Both the position numbers and the translations under genes were made by a program. This document shows positions 9,610-19,114 of a stretch of 64,000 nucleotides of DNA, one piece after another; within the stretch, counting starts at the first letter, position 1; each line of letters starts with the position of its first letter. Below the pieces are notes generated by a model that had not been told where the DNA came from, did no database searches, and worked only from the letters and a program-made list of their open reading frames with translations. This DNA is from Homoserinibacter sp. GY 40078 (lineage in GTDB: Bacteria; Actinomycetota; Actinomycetes; Actinomycetales; Microbacteriaceae), in NCBI RefSeq assembly GCF_008017545.1, contig NZ_VRTZ01000001.1, forward strand, positions 124,001 to 188,000. The letters are read 5' to 3'.

Positions 9610-10791
9610 TCAGATGCGGTCGAGAGTTCCGAGCACGTCGCCGACGAGGTCGTCGACGCCCTCGATCCCGACCGAGAGCCGCACGATCGCGGGCGACACC
9701 TCGAGCGCCGTGCCCCGCACGGATGCGTGGGTCATCTCGGAGGGGTAGCACACGAGCGACTCCACCCCGCCGAGCGACTCCGCGAGCTGGAAGAGCGTGG
9801 TCGACTCCGCGAAGCGTCGCGCGGCGGCACCGTCGTGGAGTTCGAGCGAGAGCATCCCGCCGAATGAGCGCATCTGGCGCGCGGCGAGCTCGTGCCCCGG
9901 GTGATCCGGCAGCCCGGGGTAGTAGACCCGAGCGAGCTTCGGATGCCCGACCAGCCGCTCGGCGATCGCCTGCGCGTTCGCGGAGTGCCGATCCATCCGC
10001 ACGTGCAGGGTCTTGATGCCGCGGGTCGTGAGCCACGCGTCCATCGGGCCGGACACGGCCCCGGCCCCGAACTGCTGGAACGCGACGCGCTCGGCCAGAT
10101 CCTCGCCCCGCACGTCGATGCCCTCGTCGAGGACCACCGCGCCGCCGAGTACGTCCGAGTGCCCGCCGAGGTACTTGGTGGTCGAGTGCACCACGACATC
10201 CGCGCCGAGCGCGAGCGGCTGCTGCAGGTAGGGCGTCGCGAAGGTGTTGTCGACTACGACGAGAGCACCGGCCGCGTGCGCGATTGCGGCGACCGCTGCG
10301 ATGTCGGTGATCTTCATGAGCGGGTTCGACGGTGTCTCGAGCCACACGACGCGCGTGGCCGGGGTGAGGGCCGCGCGGACCGCGTCGAGGTCGCCCATCT
10401 CCACGGTGTCGAGGCCGATGCCCCACGGCACGTGGATGCGGTTCACGAGCCGGTGCGTGCCTCCGTACACGTCGTTGCCCATGAGCACGTGGTCGCCCGG
10501 CTGCAGCAGCGAGCGCAGCAGGGCGTCTTCCGCGGCGAGGCCGGAGGCGAAGCTGAACGCGCGATCGCCGCCCTCGAGCGCTGCGAGCTGCTCCTCGAGC
10601 GAGGTGCGCGTCGGGTTGCCGCCGCGCGCGTACTCGTAGCCGTTGCGGAATCCGCCGATGCCGTCCTGCACGAAGGTCGTCGAGAGGTACACGGGCGGGA
10701 TGACGGAACCGGTGGTCGGGTCGAACGCCTGCCCGGCGCGGATGGCGCGGGTAGCGAAGTCGACGGTGTCGAAGGGCTGGTCGAGACTCAT
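9610..10791 (-). CDS. metB: Cystathionine gamma-synthase / gamma-lyase
   Basis: A PLP enzyme of 393 aa of the Cys/Met metabolism family. The PLP lysine is K206 in STTKYLGGHSD, and the cofactor loop is seen in FSFASGLAAEDALLRSLLQP and VWLETPSNPLMKITDI. The start MSLDQPFDTVDFATRAIRAG at 10791 is chosen because an AGGAAG site lies just upstream and the fold begins there. It follows the cystathionine beta-synthase gene by 47 bp. With that partner it likely handles cystathionine in reverse or forward transsulfuration; gamma-synthase and gamma-lyase cannot be separated from sequence alone. Confidence 0.9.
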   Translation of the reverse strand: MSLDQPFDTVDFATRAIRAGQAFDPTTGSVIPPVYLSTTFVQDGIGGFRNGYEYARGGNPTRTSLEEQLAALEGGDRAFSFASGLAAEDALLRSLLQPGDHVLMGNDVYGGTHRLVNRIHVPWGIGLDTVEMGDLDAVRAALTPATRVVWLETPSNPLMKITDIAAVAAIAHAAGALVVVDNTFATPYLQQPLALGADVVVHSTTKYLGGHSDVLGGAVVLDEGIDVRGEDLAERVAFQQFGAGAVSGPMDAWLTTRGIKTLHVRMDRHSANAQAIAERLVGHPKLARVYYPGLPDHPGHELAARQMRSFGGMLSLELHDGAAARRFAESTTLFQLAESLGGVESLVCYPSEMTHASVRGTALEVSPAIVRLSVGIEGVDDLVGDVLGTLDRI

Positions 10792-10838
10792 GGGTGCTTC
10801 CTGGGATGGATCGGGTGGGCGGGTCGGCGGCGAGCTGA

Positions 10839-12200
10839 CTACTCGGCGAGTACGGCGAGCAGATCGTGCCGGGTGACCACGGCGACGGGCTTGCCGAGGT
10901 CGGTGACGAGCAGCGCATCCGCGCTCGTGAGGGCGTCGCGCGCGGCCGCGATGGAGTCGGTGATACCGATGAGGGGGAACGCGGGCACGACGAGCGCGTC
11001 GACCGCGTCGGTCATCGCTGCGCGGCCCGAGGCAATGGCGTCGATGAGCACGCGCTCGTCGATCGCCCCGACGACCTCGCCCATCACGACGGGCGGCTCG
11101 GCCGCGAGCACGAGCAGCTGCGAGACGTCGAGCCGGCGCAGCGCATCGATCGCGTCGCGGACCGTGGCATCCCTCCGCACGTGCGCGAGGCCCTGGAGCT
11201 CGGGCGACTTCGTGGCGACGAGATCGGCGACGGTGCGCTCCTCCTCGGCGGGGAGGAATCCGTGCGCGCGCATCCACCGGTCGTTGAAGATCTTGCCGAG
11301 GTATCCACGGCCTCCGTCCGGCAGCAGGATCACCATGACGTCGTCGGGTCCGAGGGCGCGCGCAGCCTTCAACCCGGATGCCACGGCAAGCCCCGAGGAG
11401 CCGCCGACGAGCAGCCCCTCCTCGCGCGCGAGGCGGCGGGTCATCTCGAACGACTCGGCATCGCTCGACGCGATGATCTCGTCGACGAGGCTCGGGTCGT
11501 ACGCGGTCGGCCAGAAGTCCTCGCCCACGCCCTCGACGAGGTAGGGGCGCCCGGATCCGCCCGAGTACACCGAGCCCTCCGGGTCGGCGCCGATGACGCG
11601 GATCGCGGGGTTCTGCTCTTTGAGGTACTTGCCGGCGCCCGAGATGGTGCCGCCGGTACCGACCCCCGCCACGTAGTGGGTGACCTTGCCGTCGGTGTCG
11701 CGCCAGATCTCGGGACCCGTGGTCTCGTAGTGGCTGAGCGGGCCGTTCGGGTTGGAGTACTGGTCGGGCTTGAAGGCGCCGGGGATCTCCTTCGAGAGCC
11801 GGTCGGAGACGGAGTAGTACGACTCGGGGCTCTCGGGCGCGACGGAGGTCGGGCAGACGACGACCTCGGCGCCATACGCCTTGAGGGTGTTGATCTTGTC
11901 TTCCGACACCTTGTCGGGGCAGACGAAGACGCACCGGTAGCCGCGCTGCTGCGCGACGAGCGCGAGGCCGATGCCGGTGTTGCCGGAGGTTGGCTCGACG
12001 ATCGTGCCACCGGGCTTCAGCTTGCCCTCGCGTTCGGCCGCGTCGATGATCCGCTGAGCGATGCGGTCCTTCGAGCTGCCGCCCGGGTTCACGTACTCGA
12101 CCTTCACGAGCACCGTCGCCTGGATGCCGTCGGTCACGCGGTTGAGCTTCACGAGCGGTGTGTCGCCCACCAGATCGAGCACCGTCTCGGCGTATTTCAT
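10839..12200 (-). CDS. Cystathionine beta-synthase with two CBS domains
   Basis: The 453-aa protein has a fold-type-II PLP catalytic domain with K44 in NPGGSSKDRIAQ and the phosphate-binding loop GTGGTISGAGKYL. Two C-terminal CBS domains follow from about residue 330 (LVATKSPELQGLAHVRRDAT, then PLIGITDSIAAARDALTSAD), which usually bind an adenosyl effector. It condenses serine and homocysteine to cystathionine. The start MKYAETVLDLVGDTPLVKLN lies seven bases downstream of TAGGCT, consistent with a leaderless or near-leaderless transcript. It heads an operon with metB. Confidence 0.92.
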   Translation of the reverse strand: MKYAETVLDLVGDTPLVKLNRVTDGIQATVLVKVEYVNPGGSSKDRIAQRIIDAAEREGKLKPGGTIVEPTSGNTGIGLALVAQQRGYRCVFVCPDKVSEDKINTLKAYGAEVVVCPTSVAPESPESYYSVSDRLSKEIPGAFKPDQYSNPNGPLSHYETTGPEIWRDTDGKVTHYVAGVGTGGTISGAGKYLKEQNPAIRVIGADPEGSVYSGGSGRPYLVEGVGEDFWPTAYDPSLVDEIIASSDAESFEMTRRLAREEGLLVGGSSGLAVASGLKAARALGPDDVMVILLPDGGRGYLGKIFNDRWMRAHGFLPAEEERTVADLVATKSPELQGLAHVRRDATVRDAIDALRRLDVSQLLVLAAEPPVVMGEVVGAIDERVLIDAIASGRAAMTDAVDALVVPAFPLIGITDSIAAARDALTSADALLVTDLGKPVAVVTRHDLLAVLAE

Positions 12201-12471
12201 GGGGACGAGCCTACCCGCGGGTCTGCGTGTGTTACCGGGGGCCGGATGGGGCAGACGGCGGGGGCAAACGCCCGGCCGGGCGGCGCAGCACGCACCCGGC
12301 GGGGGACGTTGCTCCCGCCGCGTCGCAGAGACTGCGCCCGCGCTCACCGCGTCAGCCACCGCACCCGGGTTCGGGGGCCCGAAATGCTGTCAATCCGAGC
12401 GCTCGCCTTGCCTGGCGGCGATCCGGCTTGGGAGGGTGTTCCCCGGCCCTGCTCGACCCGAAAGAGACCGT

Positions 12472-13038
12472 ATGTCGTTCCTGACCCTGCTCCTGCTCGC
12501 CGTCGGAGTGTCTGCGGATGCCTTCGCCGTCGCGCTCGGCAAGGGTCTGCAGCTGCGCACGCGCGTCGTCGCGAGCGGGCTGCTCCTGGCCGGGGCGTTC
12601 GGGATCTCGCAGGCGCTGATGCCCCTCATCGGCTGGTTCTTGGGGGGCGCCTTCGCAGAGCTGATCTCGCCGTTCGATCACTGGATCGTCTTCGGGCTGC
12701 TCGTGATCGTCGGCGGGAAGATGATCTGGGAGGCCGTGCATCCGGATCACGAGGAGCGCGCGAACTCCCGCGGTCGCCTGACCGTGCGCGAGATCGTTGT
12801 GCTCGCCCTCGCGACGAGCATCGACGCGCTCGCCGTCGGTGTCTCCCTCGCCTTCCTCGACGTGTCGATCTGGTGGGCCATCACCGTCATCGGAGTCACG
12901 ACGTTCGCGATCTCGTTCGCCGCCGTGCTGATCGGGCACCGCGTGGGCGTGCGATTCCGCCGGCCCGCCGAGGTCGTCGGCGGTCTCGTGCTCATCGGGA
13001 TCGGCATCCAGGTGCTCATCGAGCACCTCCTCGGCTGA
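12472..13038 (+). CDS. mntP: Manganese efflux pump MntP
   Basis: A 188-aa membrane protein with six predicted helices. Conserved acidic residues are in GVSADAFAVALGKGL (helix 1) and ATSIDALAVGVSLAFLD (helix 4), the two-fold MntP (DUF204) repeat. It exports Mn2+ to prevent toxicity. The ATG at 12472 has GAAAGAG upstream. In the 271 bases before the gene I found no convincing yybP-ykoY manganese riboswitch core. It stands alone between the CBS operon and the ABC exporter on the other strand. Confidence 0.92.
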   Translation: MSFLTLLLLAVGVSADAFAVALGKGLQLRTRVVASGLLLAGAFGISQALMPLIGWFLGGAFAELISPFDHWIVFGLLVIVGGKMIWEAVHPDHEERANSRGRLTVREIVVLALATSIDALAVGVSLAFLDVSIWWAITVIGVTTFAISFAAVLIGHRVGVRFRRPAEVVGGLVLIGIGIQVLIEHLLG

Positions 13039-13066
13039 CCGAACCGCCCGACCGAACCGCCCTGGT

Positions 13067-14920
13067 CTACGCGCCCGTTAGCTGCTGCGCGAACAGCGTC
13101 GCGTACTCTCCGTCGCGGCCGAGCAGTTCGGCGTGCGTGCCGGACTCCACGATCCGTCCGGCCCGGACCACATGGATGACGTCGGCATCCACCACGGTCG
13201 ACAACCGGTGGGCGATCGCGATCGTCGTGCGGCCCCGCGACGCCTCGTCGAGGGCCGCCTGCACGATCCGCTCCGACACGGTGTCGAGCGCGCTCGTCGC
13301 CTCGTCGAGGATCAGCACCGGCGGATCCTTCAGCAGCACCCGCGCGATCGCCACGCGTTGCTTCTCGCCCCCCGAGAGCCGGTAGCCGCGCTCCCCCACG
13401 ACGGTGTCGTATCCGTCCGGGAACGACACGATCGTGTCGTGGATGTTCGCGGAGCGGGCGGCCGCCTCGAGCTCCGCATCCGTCGCATCCGGCTTCGCGT
13501 AGCGGAGGTTCTCGGCGATGGTCGCATGGAAGAGGTAGGTCTCCTGGCTGACGACGCCGATGTGGTCGATGAGCGACGGATGCCGCAGCTCTCGCACATC
13601 CGCGCCCGCGAACCGCACCGAACCCTCGCTCGCCTCGTAGAGCCGGGGCACCAGGTACGACACCGTCGTCTTCCCCGCCCCCGACGGGCCGACGAACGCC
13701 ACGTACTGCCCCCGCTCGATGCGGAACGAGACGTCCTGCAGGGTGCCGGGCGCGTCCGCGGGGGCGTCCGGATACCGGAAGGTCACATCGCGGAACTCCA
13801 CCTCGCCGACCCGATCCGGATCGACATCGCGCGCGTCGGCCGCATCCGTGATGCTCGGCACGAGGTCGAGGTACTCGAAGATGCGCGCGAAGAGCGCACG
13901 CGAGGTCTGCAGGTCGAGGGCGACACGCAGCAGCCCCATGAGGGGGAACATGAGCCGCGCCTGCACGGTCGTGAAGGCGACGATCGTGCCGGCCGTGACC
14001 GGCACATCCCGCAGGATCAGCCACGCCGCCACGAGGTAGACGACCGCGGGCACCACCGACATGAACACCCCGACGATCGCGAAGAACCACTGACCGCTCA
14101 TCTGCTGCCTCACCTGCAGGACGACCTGTCGATCGTTCTCGGCCGAGTAGCGCGCCACCTCCGTCGGCTGGCGGTTGAAGGTCTTCGCGAGGAGGATGCC
14201 CGAGACCGACAGCGTCTCCTGGGTGATCGCGGTCATCTCCGACAGCGACTCCTGCGTCTGCGTCGCGATCCGCGCCCGCACCTGACCCACGCGGCGCTGC
14301 GCGAGCACGAGCACCGGCAGCAGCAGCACCGCGACGACCGTCAGCTGCCAGCTGAGCAGCAGCATCGCCACGAGCGCCGCGATGACCGTCACCGTGTTCC
14401 CGACGACGCTCGACACCGTGTTGTTGAGCACGCTCGCGACGCCGCCCACGTCGTTCTGCAGCCGCGATTGGATGACGCCCGTCTTCGTGCGCGTGAAGAA
14501 CCCGAGCTCCATCGCCTGCAGGTGCCCGAAGAGCCGCACCCGCAACGCCCCCATCACCGAGTTGCCGACGCGAGCCGTGAGGTACGTCTGCCACACGCCG
14601 AGCGCGGCCGACAAGACCCACAGCGCCACCATCGCGCCGACGAGCCACATGAGCACGGGCACGTCGGGCGTTCCGGATGGCGGGAAGAGCCCGTCGTCGA
14701 ACGCGCGCTGGGTGAGCAGCGGCGGCAGCACCCCGAGCCCCGCCGATGCGAGCACGAGCACGATGGTGAGCAGCAGCTGCGCACGGAACGGCCCGAACAG
14801 CTCGCCGATACGCCGGTAGAGGTTCGGGATGCGGGGCGCGGTGGCGTTCTCGGCCCGCTGCACCTCGGCGTCGCGGTTGCCGATCCGCCCCATGCCCCGA
14901 GGCCCGCCACCCATGCTCAC
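13067..14920 (-). CDS. ABC exporter half-transporter (permease plus ATPase)
   Basis: The 617-aa protein is an MsbA/LmrA-like half-transporter. An N-terminal six-helix transmembrane domain (from about residue 45) is followed by a nucleotide-binding domain with Walker A GPSGAGKTT (K417), signature LSGGEKQR and Walker B VLILDEATSALD. It should work as a homodimer exporting lipids, drugs or peptides. It is a single gene with no recognisable substrate clue nearby and ends close to mntP, with which it converges. Confidence 0.9.
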   Translation of the reverse strand: MSMGGGPRGMGRIGNRDAEVQRAENATAPRIPNLYRRIGELFGPFRAQLLLTIVLVLASAGLGVLPPLLTQRAFDDGLFPPSGTPDVPVLMWLVGAMVALWVLSAALGVWQTYLTARVGNSVMGALRVRLFGHLQAMELGFFTRTKTGVIQSRLQNDVGGVASVLNNTVSSVVGNTVTVIAALVAMLLLSWQLTVVAVLLLPVLVLAQRRVGQVRARIATQTQESLSEMTAITQETLSVSGILLAKTFNRQPTEVARYSAENDRQVVLQVRQQMSGQWFFAIVGVFMSVVPAVVYLVAAWLILRDVPVTAGTIVAFTTVQARLMFPLMGLLRVALDLQTSRALFARIFEYLDLVPSITDAADARDVDPDRVGEVEFRDVTFRYPDAPADAPGTLQDVSFRIERGQYVAFVGPSGAGKTTVSYLVPRLYEASEGSVRFAGADVRELRHPSLIDHIGVVSQETYLFHATIAENLRYAKPDATDAELEAAARSANIHDTIVSFPDGYDTVVGERGYRLSGGEKQRVAIARVLLKDPPVLILDEATSALDTVSERIVQAALDEASRGRTTIAIAHRLSTVVDADVIHVVRAGRIVESGTHAELLGRDGEYATLFAQQLTGA

Positions 14921-14961
14921 GACACGAGCCTAGGCACTGCGGATGACGCGGGCTGGCGGGC

Positions 14962-15948
14962 CTACCCCTTCGTCGAACCCGCCAGCAGGCCGCGCACGAA
15001 GTACCGCTGCAGCGCGAAGAACACGATGAGCGGCACGACGAGCGACACGAACGCGCCCGCGGTGAGGCGGTGCCACTCCTGCCCTCGCGATCCGACCAGC
15101 TCGGCCAGCCTCTGGGTGAGTGGTGCCGCGTCCTGCGTGCCGCCCGAGAAGATGAGGGCGACGAGCAGATCGTTCCACACCCACAGGAACTGGAAGATCG
15201 CGAACGACGCGAGCGCGGGGACGGCGAGCGGCAGCACGATACGGAAGAAGATCTGGCTGTGGCTCGCGCCATCGACTCGGGCCGCCTCGATGACGTCCGT
15301 GGGGATCTCCGAGATGAAGTTGTGCAGCAGGAAGATCGCCAACGGAAGGGCGAAGATCGTGTGCGCGATCCAGATCGGCAGGTAGTTCTGCACCGGGATG
15401 ATCGGGATGATGTCGTGGATCCACTCCTGGCCGGGGCGGAGCACCACCGAGAAGGTCTGGAGCAGCGGCACGAGCGCCATCTGCAGCGGCACGATCTGCA
15501 GCGCGAACACGAGGATGAACAGCGTGTTCGCACCCTTGAACTTCACCCACGCGAAGGCGTACGCGGCCATCGACGCGAAGACGAGCGGGAAGATCGTGGC
15601 CGGGATCGCGATCGCGAGCGAGTTGACGAAGTACGACCCGAGCTGCGGGGACGACTGCGACGGCGAGAGCAGCACGTCCGCGTAGTTGTCGAAGGTGAAC
15701 CCGGGGTTCTGGAAGACCGTCCACCATCCGGTGTCCTGGATGAGCTCCGCGGGCCGGAATGACGAGACGAAGATGCCGAAGGTGGGGATCGTCCAGAGCA
15801 CGGCGATCACGAGAGCGGCGATCGTCGCGCCGCGCGACGTCAGTCGACGCTTGACGCGACCGGTCTTGCCCGTCTGGCCTTCGACGGCGACCTCGATCTC
15901 TCCCTCCCCATCCTTGATGGGCAGGTCTGCGGGGGCGACGGAACTCAT
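14962..15948 (-). CDS. Carbohydrate ABC transporter permease, MalG/AglG type
   Basis: A 328-aa inner-membrane permease with an N-terminal cytoplasmic extension, six predicted helices and the EAA loop (VIEAARVDGASHSQIFFRIVLP, 15220-15285) that docks the ATPase. It ends LLAGSTKG, as such permeases usually do. The start MSSVAPADLP overlaps the upstream permease gene by four bases (ATGA), indicating coupling. Along with the next two genes it forms an AglEFG-like importer for alpha-glucosides. No ATPase gene is present, so a shared MsiK-type ATPase encoded elsewhere must power it. Confidence 0.88.
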   Translation of the reverse strand: MSSVAPADLPIKDGEGEIEVAVEGQTGKTGRVKRRLTSRGATIAALVIAVLWTIPTFGIFVSSFRPAELIQDTGWWTVFQNPGFTFDNYADVLLSPSQSSPQLGSYFVNSLAIAIPATIFPLVFASMAAYAFAWVKFKGANTLFILVFALQIVPLQMALVPLLQTFSVVLRPGQEWIHDIIPIIPVQNYLPIWIAHTIFALPLAIFLLHNFISEIPTDVIEAARVDGASHSQIFFRIVLPLAVPALASFAIFQFLWVWNDLLVALIFSGGTQDAAPLTQRLAELVGSRGQEWHRLTAGAFVSLVVPLIVFFALQRYFVRGLLAGSTKG

Positions 15949-16913
15949 CGGATCTCCCTCTGCTTCCGAAGGACGTTGATGTTGTAGATGACGATCGGCA
16001 GCACGAGGATGAACAGGATCACCGCGAGCGCCGATCCGCGTCCGATCTCGGACGCCCGGAACGCCTGCGTGTACATCTCGTTCGCGATGACCGAGGTGTT
16101 GAAGTTTCCGGCGGTCATGGTGCGGACGATGTCGAAGACCTTGAGCGTCGCGATCGAGATCGTCGTCAAGACGACCACGAGCGAGGTGCGGATGCCGGGC
16201 ACGGTCACGTTCATGAACCTCTGCCAGGCGTTGGTGCCATCTAGCTGCGCGGCCTCCACCTGCTCGGTGGGGATGCCCTTGATGGCCGCCGAGAGGACGA
16301 CCATGGCGAACCCGGTCTGGATCCAGATCATCACGACGATCAGCAGGAAGGTGTTGATCGGATCCGTCTGCAGCCACTGCACCGGATCACCTCCCGCGGC
16401 GACGACGATGGCGTTGAGGAGTCCGATCTGCTCCCTCCCCGACGACTTGTACTCGTAGACGAACTTCCAGATGATGCCGGCGCCGACGAACGAGATCGCC
16501 ATCGGCATGAACACCAGCGCCTTGAAGTACCGCTCGCCCCGCGACTTGTCGATGAAGATCGCGTAGGCGAGTCCGAGCACCGTCGAGATGGTCGGAACCA
16601 GCAGCACCCAGATGACCGTGTTGATGAGGGTGCGGATCGCGGCCGGCTGGGTGAAGGTCCAGACGAAGTTCTCGAGCGAGAAGTTGCCGCTCTTGTCGAG
16701 GAACGCGAGCGAGGTGGTGCGCACCGCCGGGTAGATGAGCCCGACGGCGAGAAGGATGAGCGCCGGCGCCAGGAAGCCGACGAGCTGCCAGTAATCGCGC
16801 CCCTTCTTGGGGGCTCGATCGATGAAGAAGATCAGCAGTCCGACGATGGCGGCGAAGACCGCCAGCCCTATCGCGACTTGGAGGATCTTTCCGAGGAGAT
16901 CCGCGGTGGTCAT
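15945..16913 (-). CDS. Carbohydrate ABC transporter permease, MalF/AglF type
   Basis: A 322-aa permease with an extra first helix (LLGKILQVAIGLAVFAAIVG), then the six-helix core and the EAA loop QVEAAQLDGTNAWQRFMNVT. The extra helix and the RAPKKGRDYWQLVGFLAPAL segment resemble AglF alpha-glucoside permeases. It pairs with the MalG-type permease through a four-base ATGA overlap and follows the binding-protein gene by 118 bp. That gap may separate high binding-protein from lower permease expression. Confidence 0.88.
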   Translation of the reverse strand: MTTADLLGKILQVAIGLAVFAAIVGLLIFFIDRAPKKGRDYWQLVGFLAPALILLAVGLIYPAVRTTSLAFLDKSGNFSLENFVWTFTQPAAIRTLINTVIWVLLVPTISTVLGLAYAIFIDKSRGERYFKALVFMPMAISFVGAGIIWKFVYEYKSSGREQIGLLNAIVVAAGGDPVQWLQTDPINTFLLIVVMIWIQTGFAMVVLSAAIKGIPTEQVEAAQLDGTNAWQRFMNVTVPGIRTSLVVVLTTISIATLKVFDIVRTMTAGNFNTSVIANEMYTQAFRASEIGRGSALAVILFILVLPIVIYNINVLRKQREIR

Positions 16914-17031
16914 CGCATCACGCGCCTTTCTTCGCCGTCGAAGAGGTGGTGCAGGGTCGGGCCCTGCTTCGAGACTAGAGCGGGGGCGGGGCCGTGACCA
17001 GCCCCGCCCCCGATCCGGTGGGTGTCGGGGA

Positions 17032-18387
17032 TCAGCTGGAAGGCCAGCTGGACTCGATCGCGTCCACGGTGTCCTGCGTGGACTGTCCGCTCACCCAGGC
17101 GACGATGCCCTTCCAGAAGGAGTCGGCGCCGACGGCACCGGGCATGAGGTCCGACCCGTCGAAGCGGAACGTCGTGTCGCCCTGGAGGATCTCGATCGAC
17201 TGCTTCAGCAGCTCGCTCGAGGCGTTGTTCGGGTCGACTCCCTTGTTTGCCGAGATCACGCCGCCGAGGCTGACGCGGTTGTTGGCCCAGGTGTCGCTCG
17301 AGAGGAAGGTGCGCACCGTCTCGACCTCGGGGGCGTCACGGAACGCGACCGGGAACTCGCCACCGCCTGTGACAGCCTGCGGATCGTCGGCATTGACGGG
17401 CGGCAGCAGGAAGGCCCACACGGTGCCGTCGGGAGCCACGGTGTTGGCGTCGCCGCCGTCCGGGTTCCAGAACGTCTCGTAGAACGAGGCCTGGTGGTGC
17501 AGCGAGCACTCGCCGTCGAGGATCGGCAGGCCTGCCGTCTGGAAGGCCTCGCTAATCTGGGTGGAGACATCGCCGATGCCGCCGTTGACCATGTCCTCGT
17601 TCTTGAGGTAGTCGCCGACCGCGTCGAACGCCTCGACGATCTGCGGGTCGTTGAACGGGATCTCGTGGGTCACCCACTGGTCGTAGACGTCGGGACCGGA
17701 CTGGCGCAGCACGAAGTCCTCGATCCAGTCGGTGCCCGGCCAGCCGGTGGCCTCACCCGACTCGAGGCCGACACACCAGGGCTTGTGCCCGCTGTCGGCT
17801 GCGATCTTCTTCGAAAGCGTCATGAGTTCATCGAGCGTCGTCGGCACCTCGTAGCCGTTGTCGGAGAAGTCGCTCGGCGAGTACCACACGTAGCCCTTGA
17901 TGGAGGCCATGAGCGGCGCGGAGTAGAAGGTTCCGTCGTAAGTGCCGTACTGCTTCCAGTCCGCGGACCACCACTTGTCGACGTTGTCCTCGACGCCCTG
18001 CGACGCCGGGATGAGCCAGCCGCCGGCGGCAAGCCGGGCGAGGAGGCCGGGCTGCGGGACGATGCCGATGTCGGGCGCGTTGCCACCCTCGGCGAGCACC
18101 GCGATCTGCGCCTCGAACTCACTCGAGCCCTGGTACTTGATGTCGATTCCCGTGCAGCTCTCGAAATCGCTCCACGACTGATCGAGGCGGTCGGCCTCGA
18201 GGTCGAGGATCGTGCCGCCAATCGTGACGGTCTTGCCCTCGTCGGTTCCATAGACCTCGTAGGGCGCGCAATCGACATCGCCCGACCCTTCTTCAGAGAT
18301 GTCGCCCGTGCAGCCGGCGAGCGCGAGGGCTCCGATTCCGACCGCTGCGACTCCGGCGAGAACACGCCGGTTCACCCGTGAACGCAT
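17032..18387 (-). CDS. ABC transporter sugar-binding lipoprotein, AglE-like
   Basis: A 451-aa extracytoplasmic binding protein with lipobox LAGC (C26) and the family 1 solute-binding fold (GKTVTIGGTILDLEADRLDQ, ELLKQSIEILQGDTTFRFDG). It heads the three-gene importer on the minus strand, followed by both permeases. An alpha-glucoside such as maltose or trehalose is the likely ligand, by similarity to AglE and by the presence of two GH13 enzymes about 43 kb away. Two LacI-type operators precede it. Confidence 0.85.
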   Translation of the reverse strand: MRSRVNRRVLAGVAAVGIGALALAGCTGDISEEGSGDVDCAPYEVYGTDEGKTVTIGGTILDLEADRLDQSWSDFESCTGIDIKYQGSSEFEAQIAVLAEGGNAPDIGIVPQPGLLARLAAGGWLIPASQGVEDNVDKWWSADWKQYGTYDGTFYSAPLMASIKGYVWYSPSDFSDNGYEVPTTLDELMTLSKKIAADSGHKPWCVGLESGEATGWPGTDWIEDFVLRQSGPDVYDQWVTHEIPFNDPQIVEAFDAVGDYLKNEDMVNGGIGDVSTQISEAFQTAGLPILDGECSLHHQASFYETFWNPDGGDANTVAPDGTVWAFLLPPVNADDPQAVTGGGEFPVAFRDAPEVETVRTFLSSDTWANNRVSLGGVISANKGVDPNNASSELLKQSIEILQGDTTFRFDGSDLMPGAVGADSFWKGIVAWVSGQSTQDTVDAIESSWPSS

Positions 18388-18448
18388 AGTTCCTCCTCAT
18401 TGAGCCCCTACCCGCGGGTGGCGGTCCGGGGGTGCGGATGGTGCAAGG

Positions 18449-18507
18449 TGGCAGCGCTCCCACGCCCCGACAGCTAGGAAATGGCGCAACGATGGGAACC
18501 GCTTCCA
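18449..18507. promoter_or_regulatory. Two LacI-type operators upstream of the sugar importer
   Basis: TGGCAGCGCTCCCA (18449-18462) and TGGGAACCGCTTCCA (18493-18507) are near-palindromes of the classic LacI-family type (TGGNAGCGCTNCCA). They lie 62-120 bases upstream of the binding-protein gene, and binding of a repressor to both would hold the aglEFG-like operon off. The cognate repressor is not adjacent. The sites are visible; the regulation is inferred. Confidence 0.65.
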
Positions 18508-18581
18508 ATCCTCACGCTATGCGAGTCCCGACGAGGAGGCAACAGTCGAAACGCGCCCGCTGATCACGATTCGGGAACGCG

Positions 18582-18619
18582 GAAGGGCGCCGCCCCCGGC
18601 GTGGGGAGCGACGCCCTTC
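18582..18619 (-). terminator. Terminator hairpin after rplL
   Basis: An 8-bp perfect stem (GAAGGGCG with CGCCCTTC) surrounding a GC-rich loop lies 20 bases past the rplL stop codon. There is no long T tract, as is usual for actinobacterial terminators. Confidence 0.65.
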
Positions 18620-18639
18620 GAGCGTGATGCGAGGTGTCG

Positions 18640-19032
18640 TTACTTGAGAACGACCGTGGCGCCGGCCTCTTCGAGCTGCGCCTTCGCCTTGTCGGCGGTC
18701 TCCTTGTTGGCACCCTCGAGGACGGTGCTGGGGGCACCGTCGACGAGCGCCTTGGCCTCGCCGAGGCCGAGGCTCGTGAGCGCGCGGACCTCCTTGATGA
18801 CCTGGATCTTCTTGTCGCCGGCGGCCTCGAGGACGACGTCGAACGAGTCCTTCTCCTCGACCTCCTCGGCGGCGCCACCGGCACCACCGGCGGCCGGCGC
18901 GGCCGCGACGGCGACCGGAGCGGCGGCGGTGACCTCGAAGGTCTCCTCGAACTTCTTCACGAACTCGGACAGCTCGATGAGCGACAGCTCCTTGAACGCC
19001 TCGAGCAGCTCGTCGGTGCTGAGCTTGGCCAT
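18640..19032 (-). CDS. rplL: Ribosomal protein bL12 (L7/L12)
   Basis: The 130-aa stalk protein has an N-terminal dimerisation domain ([20 protein letters not shown]), an Ala/Gly-rich flexible hinge (about residues 40-55) and the C-terminal factor-binding domain ([20 protein letters not shown]). Dimers attach to L10 and recruit translation GTPases. It follows rplJ by 82 bp in the same transcription unit and ends at a clear hairpin. Confidence 0.98.
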   Translation of the reverse strand: MAKLSTDELLEAFKELSLIELSEFVKKFEETFEVTAAAPVAVAAAPAAGGAGGAAEEVEEKDSFDVVLEAAGDKKIQVIKEVRALTSLGLGEAKALVDGAPSTVLEGANKETADKAKAQLEEAGATVVLK

Positions 19033-19114
19033 TTCTTATCTCCTTAGCTGTGGGGCTCGCGCCCCGGGATCGTCACTCCGGCACGGATGCGCCGGGGGTG
19101 TCTGGGTGCGAGCG

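Noticed and set aside
12201-12471. Manganese (yybP-ykoY) riboswitch before mntP
   Set aside because: The expected position is right, but I could not find the conserved GGGGAGUA-type loop or the paired stems, so I did not call it.
10866-13385. 839-aa plus-strand frame across the cystathionine beta-synthase gene and mntP
   Set aside because: It runs through two well-supported genes and an intergenic gap and has no recognisable domain.
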